64,000 nt of DNA from Corynebacterium guangdongense (GCF_030408915.1 NZ_CP047654.1:2046001-2110000); one strand, 5' to 3'; positions 52,832 to 63,669 are shown, counted from the stretch's first letter. Program-made: numbers and translations. The notes: generated by a model from the letters alone, not told the origin.

Positions 52832-53344
52832 TTAAGTCAACCAAACAATCACGGCGACGAGCGCGAGCAGCAGCATAAAGATGATGAGGACGTTGTTGCC
52901 CTTCTCCATCCTCGACTCCAGCACCGTGCGGGCGAACCAGCTCAGCGCCACGATTTCGTTGGGCGCCAGCTCCGTCTCCCCCTCGAATTCGAGGATGGCG
53001 GCACGCACGCCGGAGTTCTGCCCTGAGAACTGGGCGACCTTGTCCCCGTTGGCATCCTCGATGATCCAGTGGCTGGAGTTCTCGTTGATGAGGGTGAACG
53101 AGCGCCCGTCGAGCGAGGCGTTGAGCTCCTCGTCCTTGGCGAGCCGGCCCGCCAGGCGGTAGACACGTCCGTCGTCGAGCGTCGCGGACGCGCCCATGTC
53201 CTTGTCGACGGCCAGGCTCCAGGTCTCCGCGCCGACACTGGCCGTGCCGGCCTGGGTGTCGAAGACCCCGAGCTCCAGCGGGCCCTCCTCTGCGAGCAGA
53301 CGGGGCTTGTCGCGGTCGCCGCGATCCCAGCTTGTGTAGCGCAT
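52832..53344 (-). CDS. hypothetical tail-anchored protein
   Basis: A 170-residue protein with a beta-rich cytosolic part (RSFTLINENSSHWIIEDANGDKVAQFSG) and one C-terminal membrane helix (NNVLIIFMLLLALVAVIVWLT), so it is tail-anchored. The fold resembles its neighbour at 52304. The ATG overlaps the glyS stop (TGATG), implying translational coupling to glycyl-tRNA synthetase. Function unknown. Confidence 0.78.
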   Translation of the reverse strand: MRYTSWDRGDRDKPRLLAEEGPLELGVFDTQAGTASVGAETWSLAVDKDMGASATLDDGRVYRLAGRLAKDEELNASLDGRSFTLINENSSHWIIEDANGDKVAQFSGQNSGVRAAILEFEGETELAPNEIVALSWFARTVLESRMEKGNNVLIIFMLLLALVAVIVWLT

Positions 53345-54726
53345 CAGCAGCCGATCAGTCGGGCCGCGAGGTATGCCTCGAGCTCCTCGAGCTTGACGCG
53401 CTCCTGCTCCATGGAGTCGCGCTCACGCACGGTCACGGCGTTGTCCTCGAGGGTGTCGAAGTCGTAGGTCACGCAGAACGGGGTGCCGATCTCGTCCTGG
53501 CGGCGGTACCGGCGGCCGATGGCCCCGGAGGTGTCGTAGTCGACGTTCCAGAAGTCGCGCAGCTTGTCGGCGAGCTCGGCGGCGGGCTCGGCCAGCTCCG
53601 GCTTCTTCGACAGCGGCAGGACGGCGACCTTGACCGGGGCCAGGCGACGATCCAGCTTGAGCACGACGCGCTTGTCGACGCCACCCTTGGAGTTGGGAGC
53701 CTCATCCTCGGTGTAGGCGTCGATGAGGAAGGCCATCAGCGCACGGCCGAGGCCGGCGGCCGGCTCAATGGTGTACGGGGTCCACCGCTCCTCGGCCTCC
53801 TGGTCGTAGTAGGACAGGTCCTCGCCGGAGCCCTCGGAGTGCACGCGCAGGTCGTAGTCGGTGCGGTTGGCGATGCCCTCGAGCTCGCCCCACTTGGAGC
53901 CGGTGAAGCCGTAGGCGTACTCGATGTCGACGGTGCGCTTGGAGTAGTGGGACAGCTTCTCCTTCGGGTGCTCGTAGAGGCGCAGGTTCTCCGGGGCGAT
54001 GCCCAGGTCGAGGTACCACTGGTGGCGCAGGTCGATCCAGTACTGGTGCCATTCCTCGTCGGTGCCCGGCTTGACGAAGAACTCCATCTCCATCTGCTCG
54101 AACTCGCGGGTGCGGAAGATGAAGTTGCCCGGGGTGATCTCGTTGCGGAAGGACTTGCCGATGTTGGCGATGCCGAACGGCGGCTTCATGCGCGCGGCGG
54201 TCATGACGTTCTTGAAGTTGACGAAGATGCCCTGGGCGGTCTCCGGGCGCATGTAGTGCAGGCCCTCTTCGTCGTCGACGGGGCCGAGGAAGGTCTTGAC
54301 CAGGCCGGAGAATGCCTTGGGCTCGGTCCAGCTACCCGGCTGGCCGGTCTCCGGGTCATTGATGTCGGCCAGGCCGTTGGCCGGCGGGTGGCCGTGCTTC
54401 TCCTCGTAGGCCTCGATCAGGTGGTCGGCGCGGTAGCGCTTGTGGGTATGTAGGGACTCCACCAGCGGATCGGAGAAGACCTCGACGTGGCCGGAGGTCT
54501 CCCACACCTGACGGGGCAGGATGATGGAGGTGTCCACGCCGACGACGTCACCGCGCTTGGTGACCATGGTGCGCCACCACTGCTTCTTGATGTTGTCCTT
54601 GAGCTCCACGCCCAGCGGACCGTAGTCCCACGCGGAGCGCGAACCACCGTAGATCTCACCGGCCTGGAAGATCAGCCCGCGACGCTTACACAGGTTGATG
54701 ACGGTATCAAGAACGGAGGCGGCCAT
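53344..54726 (-). CDS. glyS: glycyl-tRNA synthetase (dimeric, class II)
   Basis: A 460-residue alpha2-type glycine-tRNA ligase. It shows the class II motifs: motif 1 near [17 protein letters not shown], motif 2 [25 protein letters not shown], motif 3 [15 protein letters not shown], and the [17 protein letters not shown] region. The anticodon domain follows ([16 protein letters not shown]). The ATG 54726 has GAGGA 12 nt before it. It is divergent from arsR-zur, as in other corynebacteria. Confidence 0.97.
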   Translation of the reverse strand: MAASVLDTVINLCKRRGLIFQAGEIYGGSRSAWDYGPLGVELKDNIKKQWWRTMVTKRGDVVGVDTSIILPRQVWETSGHVEVFSDPLVESLHTHKRYRADHLIEAYEEKHGHPPANGLADINDPETGQPGSWTEPKAFSGLVKTFLGPVDDEEGLHYMRPETAQGIFVNFKNVMTAARMKPPFGIANIGKSFRNEITPGNFIFRTREFEQMEMEFFVKPGTDEEWHQYWIDLRHQWYLDLGIAPENLRLYEHPKEKLSHYSKRTVDIEYAYGFTGSKWGELEGIANRTDYDLRVHSEGSGEDLSYYDQEAEERWTPYTIEPAAGLGRALMAFLIDAYTEDEAPNSKGGVDKRVVLKLDRRLAPVKVAVLPLSKKPELAEPAAELADKLRDFWNVDYDTSGAIGRRYRRQDEIGTPFCVTYDFDTLEDNAVTVRERDSMEQERVKLEELEAYLAARLIGC

Positions 54727-54848
54727 GGATGAATCATTCTCCTCTGGTAGGGGGATCATGCGCTGAAAGCATTGCAGAGCCACAGTGTAGCGCGAACGGT
54801 GCCGACGGAACCGAAGGGACCACACGTTCCCCCTAAGTGGGACAACTG

Positions 54849-54931
54849 TATAATTTTGTATATTCAACCGGGGCGCACCCTGACGTTCATGGACGGCCGC
54901 ATTAATTCATCCGGTACTTTCATCGTATAAT
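54849..54931. promoter_or_regulatory. AT-rich divergent promoter region glyS / arsR-zur
   Basis: Two TATAAT hexamers lie on the forward strand (54849-54854 and 54926-54931); the second is a good -10 for the arsR-zur pair. The overlapping AT-rich stretch TATAATTTTGTATATTC likely also contains the glyS promoter. No clear Zur box was recognised. Confidence 0.45.
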
Positions 54932-54994
54932 TGACCTAGATGACCCTCCACCGTCTGATGTACAGCCGGTCACAAATGAAGGATGTGGGTGAGG

Positions 54995-55549
54995 ATGAGG
55001 ACACAGCTCACCGGCGACGGCGGCGCGCCCCCGCTAATCTACGACGAGGAGGCGCTGGACGGACTCACGGACATCCTCGGGGCGCTCGACTCGAAACTTC
55101 GCATCCGGATCCTCCTCGCGCTGCGGCAACGTGAGCACGTCGTCCACGAGCTGGTCGTCGCCCTGGGCAAGTCCCAGCCCCTCATCAGTCAGCACCTGCG
55201 CGTGCTCAAGCGGGTCGGCATCGTCGAGTCCGAACGCTCCGGCCGCGAGGTCGTCTACCGCATCAACAGCGAGACCGCGGTGAGCATCATCGACACCGCC
55301 GCCGAGGCCGTCGCCGAAATTCAGGCGGCCGCCGATTCCCCTGCGGGCGATGACGCCGGGCCCGCCGCGCGGGATGACCTCGCCGTCAAGCGCCGGCACC
55401 AGAATGACCAGCACCAGAATGACCAGCAGCGCGATGAGCAGCACGGCAGCGACCGAGGCGCCGCCGCTTTCCTCGGCCCGGACGACCGCGCTCCGGAGCC
55501 CGGTCTGACGCCGAGCACCCCGACTCCGCCCGAGCCCGGCGCCCGCTGA
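54995..55549 (+). CDS. ArsR/SmtB-family metalloregulator with long polar tail
   Basis: A 184-residue regulator with an ArsR winged helix at about 20-95 (LGALDSKLRIRILLALRQ, HVVHELVVALGKSQPLISQHLRVLKRVGIVESERSGREVVYRI). Upstream of zur in the same orientation it resembles the zinc-linked ArsR protein known in corynebacteria. From about residue 113 there is an extra 70-residue polar tail with a 15-bp tandem repeat that gives HQNDQHQNDQQRDEQH, unusual for the family and possibly metal-binding. The start is uncertain: ATG 54983, GTG 54989 or ATG 54995. Confidence 0.88.
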   Translation: MRTQLTGDGGAPPLIYDEEALDGLTDILGALDSKLRIRILLALRQREHVVHELVVALGKSQPLISQHLRVLKRVGIVESERSGREVVYRINSETAVSIIDTAAEAVAEIQAAADSPAGDDAGPAARDDLAVKRRHQNDQHQNDQQRDEQHGSDRGAAAFLGPDDRAPEPGLTPSTPTPPEPGAR

Positions 55550-55622
55550 CTGCACTAGGGTGGAGGCCCAGGGCCGGGGAAGGTCCTCCCCCGGCCGATT
55601 ACCGCAGAAGGATGAGGTGACC

Positions 55623-56063
55623 GTGGCTTCCGTCAGCAGTTCCGCACCCAGGCTGGGCGCCCGCAATACCCGCCAGCGCACCGCGGTGGTTGAGCTCATG
55701 AAGGATCTGGACAACTTCGCCTCCGCGAAGGACATCCACCACGAGCTCAGCGAGCGCAACGAGAAGGTCGGCCTGACCACCGTCTACCGCACCCTCCAGT
55801 CCCTGGCGGAGATCTCCGCGGTCGACGTGCTGCACATGGCCTCCGGGGAGACCCTCTACCGCGCCTGCCAGACCGACCGCCATCACCATCACCTCGTGTG
55901 CACCGAGTGCGGCCGCACCGAGGAGATCGACGGCGGCCCGGTCGAGGAATGGGCGCGCAAGGTCGCCGACCAGTACGGATTCGAGCTGAGCACCCACGAC
56001 GCCGAGATCTACGGCATCTGCCCGGAGTGCCGGGACCGGCCCAGCGACCGGACCTCCGCCTAG
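55623..56063 (+). CDS. zur: zinc uptake regulator Zur (FUR family)
   Basis: A 146-residue FUR-type repressor with the DNA-binding helix VGLTTVYRTLQSL (49-61), the metal-binding HHHHLVCTEC (87-96) and a second cysteine pair C133/C136 (GICPECRD). These fit zinc-sensing Zur rather than iron-sensing Fur. It follows arsR by 73 bp, matching the known arsR-zur pairing. GTG 55623 or GTG 55617 is the start. Its stop shares a CTAG with the convergent MbfA-like gene. Confidence 0.92.
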   Translation: MASVSSSAPRLGARNTRQRTAVVELMKDLDNFASAKDIHHELSERNEKVGLTTVYRTLQSLAEISAVDVLHMASGETLYRACQTDRHHHHLVCTECGRTEEIDGGPVEEWARKVADQYGFELSTHDAEIYGICPECRDRPSDRTSA

Positions 56064-57160
56064 GCGACCACCGCGCCGAAGAGCATGCCCAGCAGGTAGG
56101 TCACCGCGGCCGCGCCGAGGCCGATGAGCAGCTGGCGCAGGGCGCGCCGGAACGGCGCCTTGCCGGAGAGGACGCCGGTGATGCTGCCGGTGAGCAGCAG
56201 CGCGATCGACACCAGGACCAGCGCGAGGATCGCCGCCGGCCGGACGGCCAGCCCCGCGATGAAGGGGATCAGCGGGATGAACGCGCCCACCGCGAAGGAC
56301 ACGAAGGAGGAGCCGGCGGCCACCCACGCGCCGTCGCCGTCCTCCTCGCGCTGCCGGGCGGCCGCCTCCGCCGCCTCCTGCTCGGCCAGCGCCTGACGGC
56401 CCAGCTCGATGTCGCGGAAGCGCTTCTGCGCCTTCTCCTCGGCCTCCCCCGGGCTCATGCCGCGGGCCTCGTAGACCAGGGCGAGTTCATTGGCGTTGAC
56501 GTCCACCAGCTGCGGGAGCTTGAGGACGGCCTCGTGGTCGGGCGTGGAGGCGTCGAGAAGCTCGCTCTGGCTCTTGACCGAGACGTACTCGCCGGCGGCC
56601 ATGGACAGCGCGCCGGCCAGCAGGCCGGAGATGCCGGTGAGCAGGATGGCGCCCGAGCTCATGCCCGAACCGAGCACGCCGAGGACCAGCGCCACGTTGG
56701 ACACCAGCCCGTCGTTGGCCCCGAAAACGGCGGCGCGGAAGCCGCCGGAGATGCGCTCGCGGCCGCGGGTGGCCAGCGCCCGGACGACCTCGGCGTGCAT
56801 CCGCTCGTCGGCGGCGATCTGCTCGGAGGCGTCCTCGTCGTCGATGTAGGGGCTGCGCGACTCGGCCGTCTGCATCAGCGCCAGCGTGAAGACCGAGCCG
56901 AAGTGCTTGGCCATGAACGCCAGGAAGCGGGTGTTGAGATCCGGCTGGCGAGGCATCCCGACGTAGGGGCCGAGCTTCTCGCGCCAGTACTGCTCGTGGC
57001 GCGACTCCGCGTCGGCGATCTTCATGAGGATCTCGCGTTCCGGGCCGTCCTTCTTTCGTGCCAGGCGCCGGTAGGTGGCGGCCTCGGCACGCTCGTTGGC
57101 CAGGTAGCGGCGCCAGCGCTTGATCTGCGCGGAGGTGGGTCGCTCCTGCTCAAGTGGCAT
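56060..57160 (-). CDS. MbfA-like ferritin/VIT-family membrane iron transporter
   Basis: A 366-residue fusion: an N-terminal ferritin-like domain (about 10-140, with NERAEAATYRRLAR, ADAESRHEQYW and AADERMHAEVVRAL giving EXXH-type ligands) and a C-terminal VIT1/CCC1 domain (FGANDGLVSNVALVLGVLG, AAGEYVSVKSQSEL, then three hydrophobic helices). MbfA-type proteins export or store iron and manganese. It is adjacent to and convergent with zur. Its ATG overlaps the uppS stop (TAATG), so they are translationally coupled. Confidence 0.9.
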   Translation of the reverse strand: MPLEQERPTSAQIKRWRRYLANERAEAATYRRLARKKDGPEREILMKIADAESRHEQYWREKLGPYVGMPRQPDLNTRFLAFMAKHFGSVFTLALMQTAESRSPYIDDEDASEQIAADERMHAEVVRALATRGRERISGGFRAAVFGANDGLVSNVALVLGVLGSGMSSGAILLTGISGLLAGALSMAAGEYVSVKSQSELLDASTPDHEAVLKLPQLVDVNANELALVYEARGMSPGEAEEKAQKRFRDIELGRQALAEQEAAEAAARQREEDGDGAWVAAGSSFVSFAVGAFIPLIPFIAGLAVRPAAILALVLVSIALLLTGSITGVLSGKAPFRRALRQLLIGLGAAAVTYLLGMLFGAVVA

Positions 57161-57921
57161 TATTTGGTTCCTCCGAATCGGCGGTCACGACGGGCGTACT
57201 CCTCGATCGCGGCGAACATGTCCTCATGGGTGAAGTCCGGGAAGAGCTTGTCCTGGTAGACCATCTCCGCGTAGGCGGACTGCCAGATGAGGAAATTCGA
57301 GGTGCGCTTCTCCCCCGAGGGACGCAGGAAGAGGTCGACGTCCGGCATCCCCGGGTCGTAGAGGTACTGCGCGAGCAGCTCCTCGCTGATCCGCTCGGGC
57401 ACGATCTTGCCGTCGGCGGCGTCCCGGGCGATCTTCCGGGCGGCGTCGACAAGCTCGGCCCGGCCGCCGTAGTTGATGCACAGCCCCAGCGTCATCGTGG
57501 TGTTGTTCCTGGTCAGCTCCTCGGCGGCCTCGAGCTCGCGGATGACCGAGCGCCACAGGCGCGGGCGCCGGCCCAGCCACACCACGCGCACGCCCTTCTC
57601 GTGGAGCATGTCGCGCTGGCGACGCAGGACGTCGCGGTTGAAGCCCATGAGGAAGCGCACCTCGCTGGCGGTGCGGCGCCAGTTCTCCGTGGAGAAGGCG
57701 TAGGCCGAGAGGTAGGGCACGCCCATCGCCAGGCAGGCGTCCACAGCGTCCATGAGGACCGCCTCGCCGCGCTTGTGGCCCTCGGTGCGCGGCATCCCCC
57801 GCTCCTGCGCCCAGCGGCCGTTGCCGTCCATGACGAGTGCGATGTGCCTGGGGATGAACTCCGCCGGGATGTCCGGGGTGCTCAGCCCGGCCGGGTTGGT
57901 CGGGTTCGGGTTAACGTCCAT
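57160..57921 (-). CDS. uppS: polyprenyl diphosphate synthase (cis-prenyltransferase, UppS type)
   Basis: A 253-residue cis-prenyltransferase that makes the lipid carrier for cell wall precursors. It has the catalytic aspartate in [11 protein letters not shown], the STENW segment, and the [20 protein letters not shown] motif. In mycolata two such enzymes exist (short- and long-chain); this sequence fits the decaprenyl/undecaprenyl (UppS) type but product length cannot be read. ATG 57921 or GTG 57927 is the start. It follows recO by 22 bp. Confidence 0.94.
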   Translation of the reverse strand: MDVNPNPTNPAGLSTPDIPAEFIPRHIALVMDGNGRWAQERGMPRTEGHKRGEAVLMDAVDACLAMGVPYLSAYAFSTENWRRTASEVRFLMGFNRDVLRRQRDMLHEKGVRVVWLGRRPRLWRSVIRELEAAEELTRNNTTMTLGLCINYGGRAELVDAARKIARDAADGKIVPERISEELLAQYLYDPGMPDVDLFLRPSGEKRTSNFLIWQSAYAEMVYQDKLFPDFTHEDMFAAIEEYARRDRRFGGTK

Positions 57922-57943
57922 GTTCACGGTTACCCATTGTGCC

Positions 57944-58690
57944 CTACCGCTGATCCATCACCTTCAGACTGGTGATCTTCGACTCGAGGTGCCACTGCAG
58001 GTGCGCCATCGTCAGGCGGTGCGCCTCGCTCTCCAGGTACGGGGTGGCCTCGGCGATCGCCCGCGCGTCGTCGTCGTGGCCGTGGGCGAGCAGCCACATC
58101 AGGTGCAGGCTCTCCTCCTCCACCTCCGCGCTTCCCGACGGCCGACACTCGTGGCAGGCCGCCCCGCCCACCGCCGGATGGAAGGCGTGGTGCGGGCCCC
58201 GTCTGCCGCACTGGGCGCAGTCGAAGAGCTGCGGGGCCCAGCCCGCGGCGCCCATCGCCTGCAGCGCGAACTGGTCGAGCACCAGCGTCGGATGCGTCGT
58301 GGTCTGCATCCGCTCGAGGGCTTCGGTCACCCGCTCGAACAGGCCGGGATCCCCCTCGGCGGCGACGTAGGCCAGCCGCTCGGCGGTCTCCAGGACCACC
58401 GACGCGGCGGTGTAGCGGTCGTACTCCTCGATGATGCCCGCGCCGTAGTAGGCGACGGTGTCGGCCTCGGCGATGGTGGCGAGGCTGCCCCCCCGGTAGA
58501 GGTTGACGTCGAGGTGAACGAAAGGCTGCAGCCGGGAACCGAAGCGCGATTTCGCCCGGCGCACGCCCTTGGCCACCCCGCGCACCAGCCCGTGGGTGCG
58601 CGTGAGCAGCACGACCACCCGGTCGGCCTCGCCGAAGTCGTAGGTGCGGATGACGACCGCCCGGTCGCGGAACGACGGCCGGCCCGCCAC
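57944..58690 (-). CDS. recO: DNA repair protein RecO
   Basis: A 248-residue RecO recombination mediator. The OB-fold start [35 protein letters not shown], followed by [10 protein letters not shown] and CHECRPSG cysteine pairs of the zinc site, are typical. It loads RecA on SSB-covered DNA with RecR. The start is GTG 58690, one base after the era stop; era, recO and uppS form one operon. Confidence 0.94.
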   Translation of the reverse strand: MAGRPSFRDRAVVIRTYDFGEADRVVVLLTRTHGLVRGVAKGVRRAKSRFGSRLQPFVHLDVNLYRGGSLATIAEADTVAYYGAGIIEEYDRYTAASVVLETAERLAYVAAEGDPGLFERVTEALERMQTTTHPTLVLDQFALQAMGAAGWAPQLFDCAQCGRRGPHHAFHPAVGGAACHECRPSGSAEVEEESLHLMWLLAHGHDDDARAIAEATPYLESEAHRLTMAHLQWHLESKITSLKVMDQR

Positions 58691-58691
58691 C

Positions 58692-59612
58692 CTAGAACCC
58701 CAGTCGGCCGAGCTGCTTGGGGTCCGACTGCCAGTTCTTGAGCACCTTGACGCGCAGGTCGAGGTACACGTTGCGGCCCAGCAGCTCGAGGATCTCCTTG
58801 CGGGCGCGGTGGGTGATCGAACCCAGCCGGCGACCGTCCCGGCCCTCGATGATCGGCTGCTGGCTCGAGCGCTCCAGGTAGATCACGGCATAGATGTTGA
58901 GGCGGTCGCGCTCCTCGTCCTCGAGCATCTCGTCGACCTGCACGGCCACCGAGTGCGGCAGCTCCTCCCGCAGACCGCCGAGGGCCGCCTCGCGGATGAG
59001 CTCGGAGATGCGGGTCTCCATGTCCTCGTCGGTGAGGTGGTCGTCCGGGTAGAACTTCGGGCCCTCGGGCAGCTTCTCGACGATGACGTCCAGGAGCACG
59101 TCGATCTGCTCGTTCTTCACCGAACTGACCGGCACGACGGTCGCGTCGCCCCCGCCGAGGAGCTCGTAGAGCGCCATGAGCTGCTCGGCGACCTGGTCCC
59201 GGGAGGCCTTGTCCGTCTTGGTGACGATGCCGATGACGGGTGTCCTGGGCGCGATCTCGCGGACGTTGTCCAGGATCCACCGGTCGCCCGGGCCGATCTT
59301 CTCGTCGGCCGGGATGGTCAGGCCGATGACGTCGACGTCGGCGTAGGTGTCCTTCACCGTCTCGTTGAGGCGCTCGCCCAGCAGCGTGCGCGGCTTGTGC
59401 AGACCCGGTGTGTCCACGACGATGATCTGCGCGTCCTCGCGGTGGATCAGTCCACGGATGGCGTGGCGGGTCGTTTCCGGCTGGTCGGCGGTGATGGCGA
59501 TCTTCTGCCCGACGAGCGCGTTCGTCAGCGTCGATTTGCCCGTGTTCGGGCGGCCGACGAAGCTGACGAAACCGGAGCGGAAGCCCTCCGGGGTGTCCGT
59601 GAAGCTGGTCAC
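58692..59612 (-). CDS. era: GTPase Era
   Basis: A 306-residue ribosome-assembly GTPase that binds the 16S rRNA 3' end. G1 FVGRPNTGKSTL, G2 in ETTRHAI, G3 VDTPGLHKP and G4 VTKTDKAS are present, followed by a KH domain (LERSSQQPIIEGRDGRRLGSITHRARKEI and LDLRVKVLKNWQ). GTG 59612 has AGGAG 5 nt upstream. It starts the operon era-recO-uppS-mbfA. Confidence 0.96.
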   Translation of the reverse strand: MTSFTDTPEGFRSGFVSFVGRPNTGKSTLTNALVGQKIAITADQPETTRHAIRGLIHREDAQIIVVDTPGLHKPRTLLGERLNETVKDTYADVDVIGLTIPADEKIGPGDRWILDNVREIAPRTPVIGIVTKTDKASRDQVAEQLMALYELLGGGDATVVPVSSVKNEQIDVLLDVIVEKLPEGPKFYPDDHLTDEDMETRISELIREAALGGLREELPHSVAVQVDEMLEDEERDRLNIYAVIYLERSSQQPIIEGRDGRRLGSITHRARKEILELLGRNVYLDLRVKVLKNWQSDPKQLGRLGF

Positions 59613-59698
59613 TGCTCTCCTAGTGTTCGAGGTCGTTTCTCCCGTTCAGGGTAGCAGCAGCGACCGCGTTCACCGAACGCCGATTTCGACCCCGATGT

Positions 59699-59765
59699 GG
59701 GCACAACCATTGCCACTGGGCCTGCTTTTCGACGAAAAACCGGCCCAGTGGCAGTGGTTGTGCCC
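59699..59765. repeat. 67-nt nested palindrome between era and pdxY
   Basis: Two 24-bp arms with one mismatch (GGGCACAACC ... CACTGGGCC and complement) enclose a loop that itself has TTTTCG-A-CGAAAA. It is upstream of era and ends 5 bp from the pdxY stop, so it could terminate pdxY. It has the look of a repeated palindromic element rather than a simple terminator. Confidence 0.8.
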
Positions 59766-59770
59766 GGAAC

Positions 59771-60619
59771 CTAGATCTCGCGCACCGTGAACTGCAGGCG
59801 CGGGTGCGCGTAGTAGTCCTGGGCGTCGATGAGCTTCAGCTCCCGGGAGTCCGCCTGGTAGGTGGTCTCCAGCAGGTCATAGACGCTCGAGGCGGTGGCC
59901 GCGAGCGCGGCCGCGCCGTCGCGGGAGGAGACGTAGTGACCGGCGAAGAGCGCGGAGGTGACGTCCCCGGAGCCGTTGATCTTGAAGGGCAGCATCGGGG
60001 TCTCGACGATCCACCGACCCTTGTCGTCGACGACGATCATCTCGATGGTGCCCTCCTTGCGCTCTGGGCGCAGGACGCTGGTGACCAGCACGGTGTTCGG
60101 ACCCATCGCCCGCGCCGCCTCGACCGCCGCGAGGGTGGAGTCCAGGTCGGTGGCCTCCACGCCGGTGAGGAATCCCAGCTCGAACTGATTGGGGGTGATG
60201 ATGTCGGCGTGCGGGACGACCGTGTCGCGCAGCAGCGGCGGGATCTCCTCGGAGACGAAGCAGCCGGACTTCTCGTTGCCCATGACCGGGTCGCAGGAGT
60301 ACAGCGCGTTCGGGTTCTCCTTCTTCACCGCCTCGACGGCCTCGACGATGACGCCGGCGATGTCGGGGCCGCCCTGGTAGCCGGAGATGATCGCGTCGAT
60401 CTCGCCGAACTGGCCGCGCTCGCCGATGCCCTCGATGACCGCCCGCACGTCCTCGGCGGAGATGATCGGACCCTTCCAGGAGCCGTACCCGGTGTGGTTG
60501 GAGTAGTTGACCGTGTACACCGGCCAGACCTCGTGCCCCAGGCGCTGCAGGGGGAACACGGCCGCGGAGTTGCCGACGTGGCCGTAGGCGACGGCGGACT
60601 GGATGGAGAGAATGTTCAT
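59771..60619 (-). CDS. pdxY: pyridoxal kinase
   Basis: A 282-residue ribokinase-fold kinase that phosphorylates pyridoxal or pyridoxine. It has SIQSAVAYGHVGNSAAVFPLQRLG, CDPVMGNEKSG, ITPNQFELGFLTG and the catalytic loop INGSGDVTSALFAGH with its aspartate. It lies between the CBS-domain protein and era, apparently as a separate unit. A longer frame to 60658 lacks support; the ribosome site before ATG 60619 is weak. Confidence 0.94.
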   Translation of the reverse strand: MNILSIQSAVAYGHVGNSAAVFPLQRLGHEVWPVYTVNYSNHTGYGSWKGPIISAEDVRAVIEGIGERGQFGEIDAIISGYQGGPDIAGVIVEAVEAVKKENPNALYSCDPVMGNEKSGCFVSEEIPPLLRDTVVPHADIITPNQFELGFLTGVEATDLDSTLAAVEAARAMGPNTVLVTSVLRPERKEGTIEMIVVDDKGRWIVETPMLPFKINGSGDVTSALFAGHYVSSRDGAAALAATASSVYDLLETTYQADSRELKLIDAQDYYAHPRLQFTVREI

Positions 60620-60667
60620 GGGCCCCAATTGTGCACCCACCCGGGCCCGGGACGTCAATCAGCCCCG

Positions 60668-62044
60668 CTATTCTTCCCCGCCGCCCCGGTCCCCGCCGCC
60701 CCGGTCCCCGGCGGCCTGGACGCGATCCGCGTCATCGGCCGCCGCCGAGTCGGCCAGCACGTCGACGACGACGCTGCGCACCTTCATCCGGCCCCGCCGA
60801 TCGCGGCCGCCCTCGGCGGTCAGGCGCAGGCCGGCGACCTCGACGGAGGAACCCGGCAACGGGACCCGGCCCAGTTCGTAGGCCAGCAGGCCGGCGACGG
60901 TGTCGACCTGGTCCCGGACCTCGTCGGAGTACTCGACCTCCAGGTCCAGGTCCTCCTCGATGCGCTCGGAGAGATCCTCCAGGGAGAGCCGGGAGACGAC
61001 GCGGTAGCTGCGCCCGGCCAGCTTCTCGACGGGGGCGACCTCCTTGTCGTCGTATTCGTCGGTGATCTCGCCGACGATCTCCTCGAGGATGTCCTCCATG
61101 GTGACCAGCCCGGCGATGCCGCCGTACTCGTCGACGAGCATCGCCATGTGGGAGTTGTCGCGCTGCATCTCGTGGAGCAGCTCATCGAGGTTCTTGGTGT
61201 CCGGCACGAAGGTCGCCGGGCGCAGGACCTCCCCGACGCGCACGCCCCCGCCCCCGTCGGTGCGGTGGTAGGTCCGGGCGACGAGATCCTTGAGGAAGAC
61301 CACACCCAGGACGTCGTCGACGTTCTCGCCGATGACGGGCATGCGGGAGTGGCCGGAGCGGATGAGCAGGTTGGTGGCCTGGCCGGCGTTCTTGTCGGCC
61401 TCGATCCAGATCATCTCCGGGCGCGGGACCATGACGCTGCGCGCCGTGGTGGTGGCCAGGTCGAAGATGTTCTGGATCATGCGCCGCTCCTCGACCTCGA
61501 CGATGCCGCGCTCCTGGGCGATGTCGACCATCTCGCGCAGCTCCACCTCGGTGGCGTAGGGCCCCTCCCGGAAGCCGTGGCCGGGCGCGATGACGTTGCC
61601 GACGCGGATGAGCAGCGTGGCGATCGGGCCGAGCAGGGTGCGCAGCACCGACAGCACCCGGGCCGAGTTCAGTGACACCGAGTAGGGGTTCTGGCGCCCC
61701 ACCGTGCGGGAGAAGACCCCGACCACGGCGAAGGAGAGCAGGGCGACGGCGACGATGGCGGCGGTGATGGCCCAGGCGTCGGCGGCGATGAGCTTCTGGG
61801 CGGCCAGGGCGGCGAAGACGGCGGCGGTGGCGTCGAGAAGCGTCTTGAGCAGCACCAGGAGGTTGATGTGGTCGGCGCGGCGGTCGAGCACCCGCAGCAG
61901 GGCGGGCGCGCCGGAGACCTCGTCCTTGACCATGTCCTCCACCCGCGCGCGCGAGATCGAGGTGACGGCCGCCTCGACGGTGCCGATCAACCCGGAGAAC
62001 AGCAGGGCGACGACCGCGACGACCGCGGGTAAGGCGATCTCCAT
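60668..62044 (-). CDS. CNNM/CorC-type membrane protein with CBS domains
   Basis: A 458-residue protein with an N-terminal DUF21 domain (about three hydrophobic helices), a CBS pair ([54 protein letters not shown] and [32 protein letters not shown]) and a CorC-HlyC C-terminal domain. These proteins are linked to magnesium or cobalt efflux. An extra low-complexity end ([10 protein letters not shown]) is present. Its ATG overlaps the ybeY stop (TAATG). Confidence 0.92.
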   Translation of the reverse strand: MEIALPAVVAVVALLFSGLIGTVEAAVTSISRARVEDMVKDEVSGAPALLRVLDRRADHINLLVLLKTLLDATAAVFAALAAQKLIAADAWAITAAIVAVALLSFAVVGVFSRTVGRQNPYSVSLNSARVLSVLRTLLGPIATLLIRVGNVIAPGHGFREGPYATEVELREMVDIAQERGIVEVEERRMIQNIFDLATTTARSVMVPRPEMIWIEADKNAGQATNLLIRSGHSRMPVIGENVDDVLGVVFLKDLVARTYHRTDGGGGVRVGEVLRPATFVPDTKNLDELLHEMQRDNSHMAMLVDEYGGIAGLVTMEDILEEIVGEITDEYDDKEVAPVEKLAGRSYRVVSRLSLEDLSERIEEDLDLEVEYSDEVRDQVDTVAGLLAYELGRVPLPGSSVEVAGLRLTAEGGRDRRGRMKVRSVVVDVLADSAAADDADRVQAAGDRGGGDRGGGEE

Positions 62045-62645
62045 TACTCGGCGCCCTCGACCGGTTCACCGATAGCGGGGATGCCGCCGCCGGGCACGAT
62101 CTCGTCGAGCTGGGCGCGGTCGGCGGCGGTCGGGAAGGCGCCCGGGCCGCTCGGCTTCGGCTGGTAGTGGACGTCGCGGCGGTTGAGGTCGTCGTACCAG
62201 TCGGCGAGCAGCTCGTTCTGGAGGGCGAACATCTCCTTCTCCTCCGCCGGGGTGGCGTGGTCGTAGCCGAGCAGGTGCAGCGTGCCGTGGATGGTCAGCA
62301 GCGCCAGCTCGTGGCCCAGGCCGTGGCCGGCTGCGGTGGCCTGGCGCTCGGCGAAGGAGGGGCAGAGCACGACGTCGCCGAGCATCGAGGGGCCGACGCC
62401 CGGCCCGTCGGGTCGCCCGCCGGTGCCGGGGGTCAGCTCGTCCATGGGGAAGCTCATGACGTCGGTGGGCCCCTCGAGGTCCATCCAGCGCACGTGCAGG
62501 TCGGCGATGGTGTCCTCGTCGACGCAGGTGATGGTCACCTCGGCGTCGGGGTGGACGTCCATCTGACCGAGGGCGTAGGAGCAGGCATCGATTAGCATTT
62601 CCTCGTTGACGCCGTCGTAACCGGACTCGTTGATGACCTCGATGC

Positions 62646-62649
<4 letters not shown>
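62044..62649 (-). CDS. ybeY: endoribonuclease YbeY
   Basis: A 201-residue YbeY endoribonuclease active in 16S rRNA maturation. The zinc motif [11 protein letters not shown] is present and the length is typical for actinobacteria with a C-terminal extension of about 30 residues. GTG 62649 overlaps the phoH stop by 4 bp (GTGA). The block phoH-ybeY-CBS is a classic arrangement. Confidence 0.95.
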
Positions 62650-63638
<989 letters not shown>

Positions 63639-63669
63639 GTATGCCTTTCTGCCGGTGATGACACCCAAC

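Noticed and set aside
55397..55426. Tandem repeat as a CRISPR fragment
   Set aside because: Only two 15-bp units without spacers, inside the ArsR coding frame. No CRISPR array was seen in the window.
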